Below, in pieces: positions 17,405 to 21,263 of a stretch of 21,263 bases of DNA; position 1 is the stretch's first letter, and every line of letters starts with the position of its first letter. This DNA is from Hypsibius dujardini (taxonomy: Eukaryota; Tardigrada; Eutardigrada; Parachela; Hypsibiidae). The stretch spans positions 1 through 21,263 of the forward strand of contig LRSR01004098.1 in the NCBI GenBank assembly GCA_001579985.1. The letters are read 5' to 3'. The notes beneath the pieces were generated by a model. The model searched no databases. It was not told the origin of the DNA and saw only the letters and a list, made by a program, of their open reading frames with translations. A program made the position numbers and the translations under genes.

Positions 17405-19609
17405 ATGGCGACCCAGCTGCCTTCGTCCACCGGAGGAGTGCGGGGAGATTATGAGAAACGCGTCTCGTACTACTACGACTCGGACGTCGGCAATTTCTAC
17501 TACGGCCAGGGCCACCCCATGAAACCCCATCGCATACGAATGGTGAGGAAATGGCAATTTATTCTCCACTGAGATTCATTTTGAATTAATCAAGAAATAC
17601 TAATTCGAGTGTGATACCATGAAACAGATCGGTATTTGCTGTTTTAAGGGACGGCCTGTGTCAAAACAGTTTCATCGATTTTATTAAATTGGTTCTATTT
17701 TCGCTTAAAAAAATGTTCGATTTCGATGTGGCTTTCGGTTTGTGTTTAAACGAAATGAAATAAAACTAAGTGCGGCAAATTTTTTTTGGAAACCCATAAA
17801 CTCTGAGGTGATCTCCAGTGAGAGTTTTGAGAGGTCCTGGGACCTGGGATAAATATAATAATATAATATAATATAATATAAATAGGATAAATGACACTTT
17901 TTTTGAATTTGCCGTATTTTAGCGTGAGTGAATTTTTCATGTTTAACACAAGATTCCGTTGGAAGTATTATTTTACTGCTGTGAGTTTTTGAGTTGACAA
18001 CACGGCGCAATGAACTGTAGAGTTGACGAAGGTTTGACTTTTCCCTTTTTAGGCGCACAACCTGGTGCTGAATTACGGCCTCTACCGCAAGATGGAGGTC
18101 TATCGTCCGCATAAGGCCACCTTCGAGGAGATGTCCAAGTTCCACTCGGACGAGTACGTGCGCTTCCTGAAGGCCGTCAAGCCGGACAACCTGGCCAACT
18201 ACAACCGCTTCATGCAGCAGTTCAACGTCGGCGAGGACTGCCCGGTCTTCGACGGGCTGTATGAGTTTTGCCAGCTATCTGCGGGAGGTTCGGTGGCGGG
18301 AGCGATCAAGCTGAACAAGCGGCAAACTGAGATCGCCATCAACTGGGCCGGTGGCCTCCATCACGCCAAGAAGGCCGAAGCTTCGGGATTCTGTTATGTC
18401 AATGTACGTGCAAGCAGTGGGTTGATTGATTGATTGATTGATTGCTTCACTTGACCGAAGCTTACTTAGCCGTTAACTGATCTTTGATTTGCAATTTTGA
18501 GGAACGCTTCCATGTGTTGTGTTATTTTGCAGGACATCGTCTTGGCCATCCTCGAGCTGCTAAAGTACCACCAGCGCGTGCTGTACGTGGACATTGACGT
18601 GCACCACGGCGACGGCGTTGAAGAGGCCTTCTTCACCACTGACCGCGTCCTCACTGTGTCCTACCACAAGTACGGCGAGTACTTTCCCGGCACGGGGGAT
18701 CTCAACGACATCGGCGCCGGCAAGGGCAAGCACTACGCCGTCAACTTCCCCCTCCGCGACGGGGTGGACGACGCCAGCTACGAGCAAATCTTCGCGCCGG
18801 TCATGACCAAAGTCATGGAGTTTTACGACCCGGGAGCGGTGGTCCTGCAGTGCGGAGCGGACTCTCTGACCGGCGACCGCCTGGGCTGCTTCAACCTGAC
18901 CGTCAAGGGCCATGCCCGCTGCGTGGAGTTCATGAAGAAGTTCAACAAGCCGCTGCTGCTGCTCGGCGGCGGCGGCTACACCATCAAGAACGTCGCCCGC
19001 TGCTGGACCTACGAGACTGCGGTCGCCTTGGGCGTGGAGGTGCCCAACGAGCTCCCCTACAACGACTACTTCGAGTACTTTGCGCCTGATTTTAAGCTCC
19101 ACATTGCCCCCTCGAACATGTCCAATTTGAACTCGAACGACTACCTGAACGACGTGAAGGAGCGGCTGTTTGAGAATCTTCGTCACATGCCGTTCGCGCC
19201 GTCTGTCCAGCAGCACGACGTGCCGCGTGACGCGATGGACCTCGAGGAGATGGAGCGGGTCGCGGTGGAGAGTGCCAGCGCGGATGTGCGCATCCCGCAG
19301 CCGGTCAAGGATCAGATTAGGGAACGCGAGGCGGACGACCTGGACGTGGCGGAGGGCGGCGCGCCGTCCGGCAACCGCAATGTGGATGTGAGTAACGGGA
19401 CACCCGGCAACGGTCAACAGAGCAACGGAGTGAGTCGGAAACGCTTGCTGCCGGAGGGCTTCACGGAGTCCGCCGAAGAAGAGCTGCAAGGCCGTTCGGC
19501 TGCCAACGGAGCGGGAGCTTCTGCAGTAGCCGAACCGATGGACGTGACACCCTCCGCGGGGGAAGTGTCGAAGACGGCGGCCGCGGCAGCAGAAAATAAA
19601 GTGGTTTAA
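17405..19609 (+). CDS. HDAC1: HDAC1/2-type class I histone deacetylase, 521 aa, three exons
   Basis: Exons are 17405-17542, 18053-18403 and 18533-19609, with phase 0 introns. The start ATG follows AAA and is the first in the open frame. The catalytic domain is nearly colinear with vertebrate HDAC1, offset by nine residues. It includes [13 protein letters not shown] (34-46), the catalytic pair H149-H150 in GGLHHAKK, zinc ligands D185, H187 ([10 protein letters not shown]) and D273 ([10 protein letters not shown]), and Y312 in GGGGYT. It removes acetyl groups from histone lysines within NuRD, Sin3 and CoREST complexes in the nucleus. The inositol-phosphate contact equivalent to Arg306 of HDAC1 is Lys315 here (GYTIKNVAR). 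After about residue 393 the tail diverges: it lacks the Lys/Glu-rich vertebrate end and instead has Asn/Gly/Ser/Ala-rich sequence with [14 protein letters not shown]1 and HDAC2 cannot be told apart outside vertebrates. Confidence 0.97.
17852..17881. repeat. (AATAT)n run in HDAC1 intron 1
   Basis: Short tandem AATAT/ATAAT units lie in the otherwise featureless 510-bp intron 1 of HDAC1. Confidence 0.8.
19595..19600 (+). terminator. Poly(A) signal hexamer inside the HDAC1 coding end
   Basis: AATAAA overlaps the final codons (Glu-Asn-Lys) of HDAC1, 9 bases before the stop codon ends. With normal 10-30 base spacing, cleavage would fall at or just after the stop. Confidence 0.4.
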
Positions 19610-20183
19610 TTCTTTTCCTCATTCTCATCTCTCGCGGACATGGTTTTTTAAGCTGTTACTGTAGTTAGGGGGTCCCTTTTTTTCTCTATTTGTTGGCTCG
19701 TTGTATTTTTTCCATTTATATCTTAGCCCACTCGCGTTGCGTCGGTCGCGTCTATCCTCACACATTCTCACCATCGCCTCTCGAAAGACGGAAGAGCGGA
19801 TTTTTCGTTTTTGAGTTTGACTGTTTTGAGGTTTGCATGGGACACACACTTGTACCACCCGGAGTCTGGTGTGTTGGAATTATTTCACTGGCAGCGATTA
19901 AAACAGAAGACCTGAAGTCGTTACTTGTACCCATTGGTATTTTTTTAGGAACGCGTTTTGAGTTTACATAAAATATAAAATTAATTTAAATCCACCGTAA
20001 ACAATATTCGTATAAAATATCTAATATTTGAATTAAATTTATTGATTTTAAATAAATTAAGCTTTTAAATCTTAGTATCCATTCTATTTTTGTTACTTCA
20101 ATAAAACAAAATTTATTCTATTTGAAATGTAGCTGAATTTAGATGCATGTGAAGTATTCTTTAAATATATTTAAACAACACTA
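19610..20183. other. HDAC1 3' flank, AT-rich
   Basis: No gene was recognised. From about 19960 the sequence is strongly AT-rich, with several AATAAA-like and TTTAAA motifs that could serve as alternative poly(A) signals for HDAC1. Confidence 0.5.
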
Positions 20184-20504
20184 CAATGCACACATGGCCA
20201 CAATTTTGGGTGGCAGAGTTCGAGCCATCAGGGTGGTCTAAGTTTGAGCCACTCGTGACTTGAGCTTACCACTGCTTTCTCCTGAATCTTCGATTTAATG
20301 CTCGGCTCAGCGAAAAAATCAGATTGAGCAAGCTGCTCTGAATTCCGTCAAAATAACAAGTTCAATCAATCGATCAATTGAGTAAGACTGCATGGTAAGC
20401 TGTGGTCAAGAGCGCGTGCGCGCGGTGACTTAATTCGGCTCGAACTCGGACCACCCTTTTTGGCTTAAAGTTTGCCACCCAAAATTGTGGCCATGTGTGT
20501 ATTG
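20184..20504. mobile_element. Palindromic MITE-like element, family D, copy 2
   Basis: Outer arms of 32 bases (left start CAATGCACACATGGCCACAA) are inverted at 20473-20504 with one mismatch. Weaker inner arms with GGGTGGTC and AGTTTGAGCC follow. Each arm holds two copies of a GGGTGG...GAGCC motif. It shares its end sequence and internal GGGTGGTCTAAGTTTGAGCC and TTACCACTGCTTT with the element at 5892-7060. It separates the 3' ends of HDAC1 and TIMM50. Confidence 0.82.
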
Positions 20505-20518
20505 CCCATCACTGGTCA

Positions 20519-20524
20519 TTTATT
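20519..20524 (-). terminator. Candidate poly(A) signal for TIMM50
   Basis: TTTATT reads AATAAA on the minus strand, about 110 bases after the TIMM50 stop and just outside the palindromic element. Confidence 0.5.
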
Positions 20525-20633
20525 GGGAGACTCCGCTATAAGAAATCTGTCTCCGCTATCGCGCTAAAAAATCCGAACTCCAGAAAAAAACAAACATGCT
20601 CAAACCGCATAAGTTAAGAGAATTTAAAAACGA

Positions 20634-21263
20634 TCACCTCCGGCCGAAGATGGAGGGCGTCAAGGAACTCAGCAGACTTCGTTTGTCTTTCTCTTCCTGC
20701 AGATGAGATTGCATGGCCACTGCCTTCGTCTGCTCTTCCTGCGGTGAGAAAACAAGATGAGATTTAAGCTTTTCAACAATCACCAATGAGGCAGCTGCAT
20801 TTCGTACCCTCAGCATCTGCTGGCGTTGCTTGAAAGCACCAAGAATGTCGTCCTCGTTGCGGTAGTTGTCCAAAACGTCCCTGACATCGTCCACATCGCT
20901 CGCGGCGATTGCTGAAGAGACGAGCGGCAGTTTAACACAAGACATGAGCCGAGAGGACGGAAATGAAGTTGAGGATACTTTTTAAGAAGGTCGCCAACTC
21001 GTAGAGCGTTCGGTCGTCATCGTTGCCCTGCCATTTCGGGAGGAAGACGACGTTACGGTTGTGGCCCGGCACAACTTCCGGATCCCATTCCACGACAATA
21101 GTTTTGGAGAGATCGCGGTTCAAATATGACAAATCCTGCAAATGAATTCAACTTTGTTAAGACGGGCGAGAGAAGACTAACAGCAACTCTTACCTTGACG
21201 TGTTTTCCCTTCACATATCGTGTGGAGTCGCGGAAAAGCCGGTACATCACGTATCCGTTCGGA
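20634..21263 (-). CDS. TIMM50: TIMM50: mitochondrial inner-membrane translocase subunit Tim50, C-terminal part
   Basis: Four minus-strand exons, 21263(+)-21194, 21135-20979, 20911-20808 and 20738-20634, give 144 residues ending at TGA (20634-20636). The gene continues beyond the right edge. The sequence YRLFRDSTRYVKGKHVK, then DLSYLNRD, then WQGNDDDRTLYELATFLKTI, then VRDVLDNY and GAFKQRQQ follows vertebrate TIMM50 block by block ([52 protein letters not shown]). These are the end of the FCP1/NIF-like domain and the C-terminal tail. Tim50 is the presequence receptor of the TIM23 complex and faces the intermembrane space. The intron at 20739-20807 is 69 bases, in frame and stop-free. The donor GTATCC after exon 21135-20979 is weak but gives FLKT as expected. 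Confidence 0.95.

Noticed and set aside
18560-19489. 309-residue minus-strand open frame
   Set aside because: Antisense shadow of the GC-rich HDAC1 exon 3.
1-21263. CRISPR array or other prokaryotic defence system
   Set aside because: The tandem repeats lack unique spacers, and all genes are intron-bearing animal genes.

Overview
The window is nuclear DNA of an animal. Every recognisable gene is split by GT-AG introns of about 57 to 1160 bases. The products are eukaryotic housekeeping or developmental proteins: a splicing factor, the PCP/ciliary protein WDPCP/Fritz, RNase H2 subunit A, a class I histone deacetylase, and TIM50. WDPCP/Fritz points to a metazoan. The modest intron sizes, dense tetranucleotide arrays and many palindromic MITE-like elements suggest a compact invertebrate genome. 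I cannot name the phylum from sequence alone.

Layout. (1) 152-261 (+): last coding exon of a PUF60/half pint-like splicing factor. (2) 836-4052 (-): a complete five-exon gene for a 388-residue proline-rich protein I do not recognise; its 3' end converges on (1). (3) 4053-9207: a long gene-poor stretch holding GA/CT and CTGT low-complexity DNA, a nest of palindromic elements (5513-7060), a 210-bp Harbinger-like MITE (8181-8390) and a 36-bp minisatellite. (4) 9208-14522 (+): a complete WDPCP/fritz gene, reconstructed as 16 exons with consistent phase (688 aa). Intron 10 carries, on the opposite strand, an exon for a double inhibitor-cystine-knot (knottin) peptide. (5) 15050-16776 (-): complete RNASEH2A, 4 exons, 313 aa. 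(6) 17405-19609 (+): complete HDAC1-type deacetylase, 3 exons, 521 aa, head-to-head with RNASEH2A across a 628-bp CCAAT-containing gap. (7) 20634-21263 (-): the C-terminal four exons of TIMM50, converging on HDAC1 with a palindromic element between them.

The genes alternate in orientation, so 3' ends or 5' ends face each other throughout. RNASEH2A and HDAC1 probably share a promoter; both proteins act in the nucleus on replicating or chromatin-packed DNA. The other neighbours have no obvious functional link. No bacterial, viral or CRISPR features were seen. The most unusual items are the antisense double-knottin exon, the nested palindromes with a repeat expanded in one arm only, the complementary CTGT/ACAG arrays in WDPCP introns, and the unrecognised 388-aa protein with a bZIP-like basic patch and no zipper.
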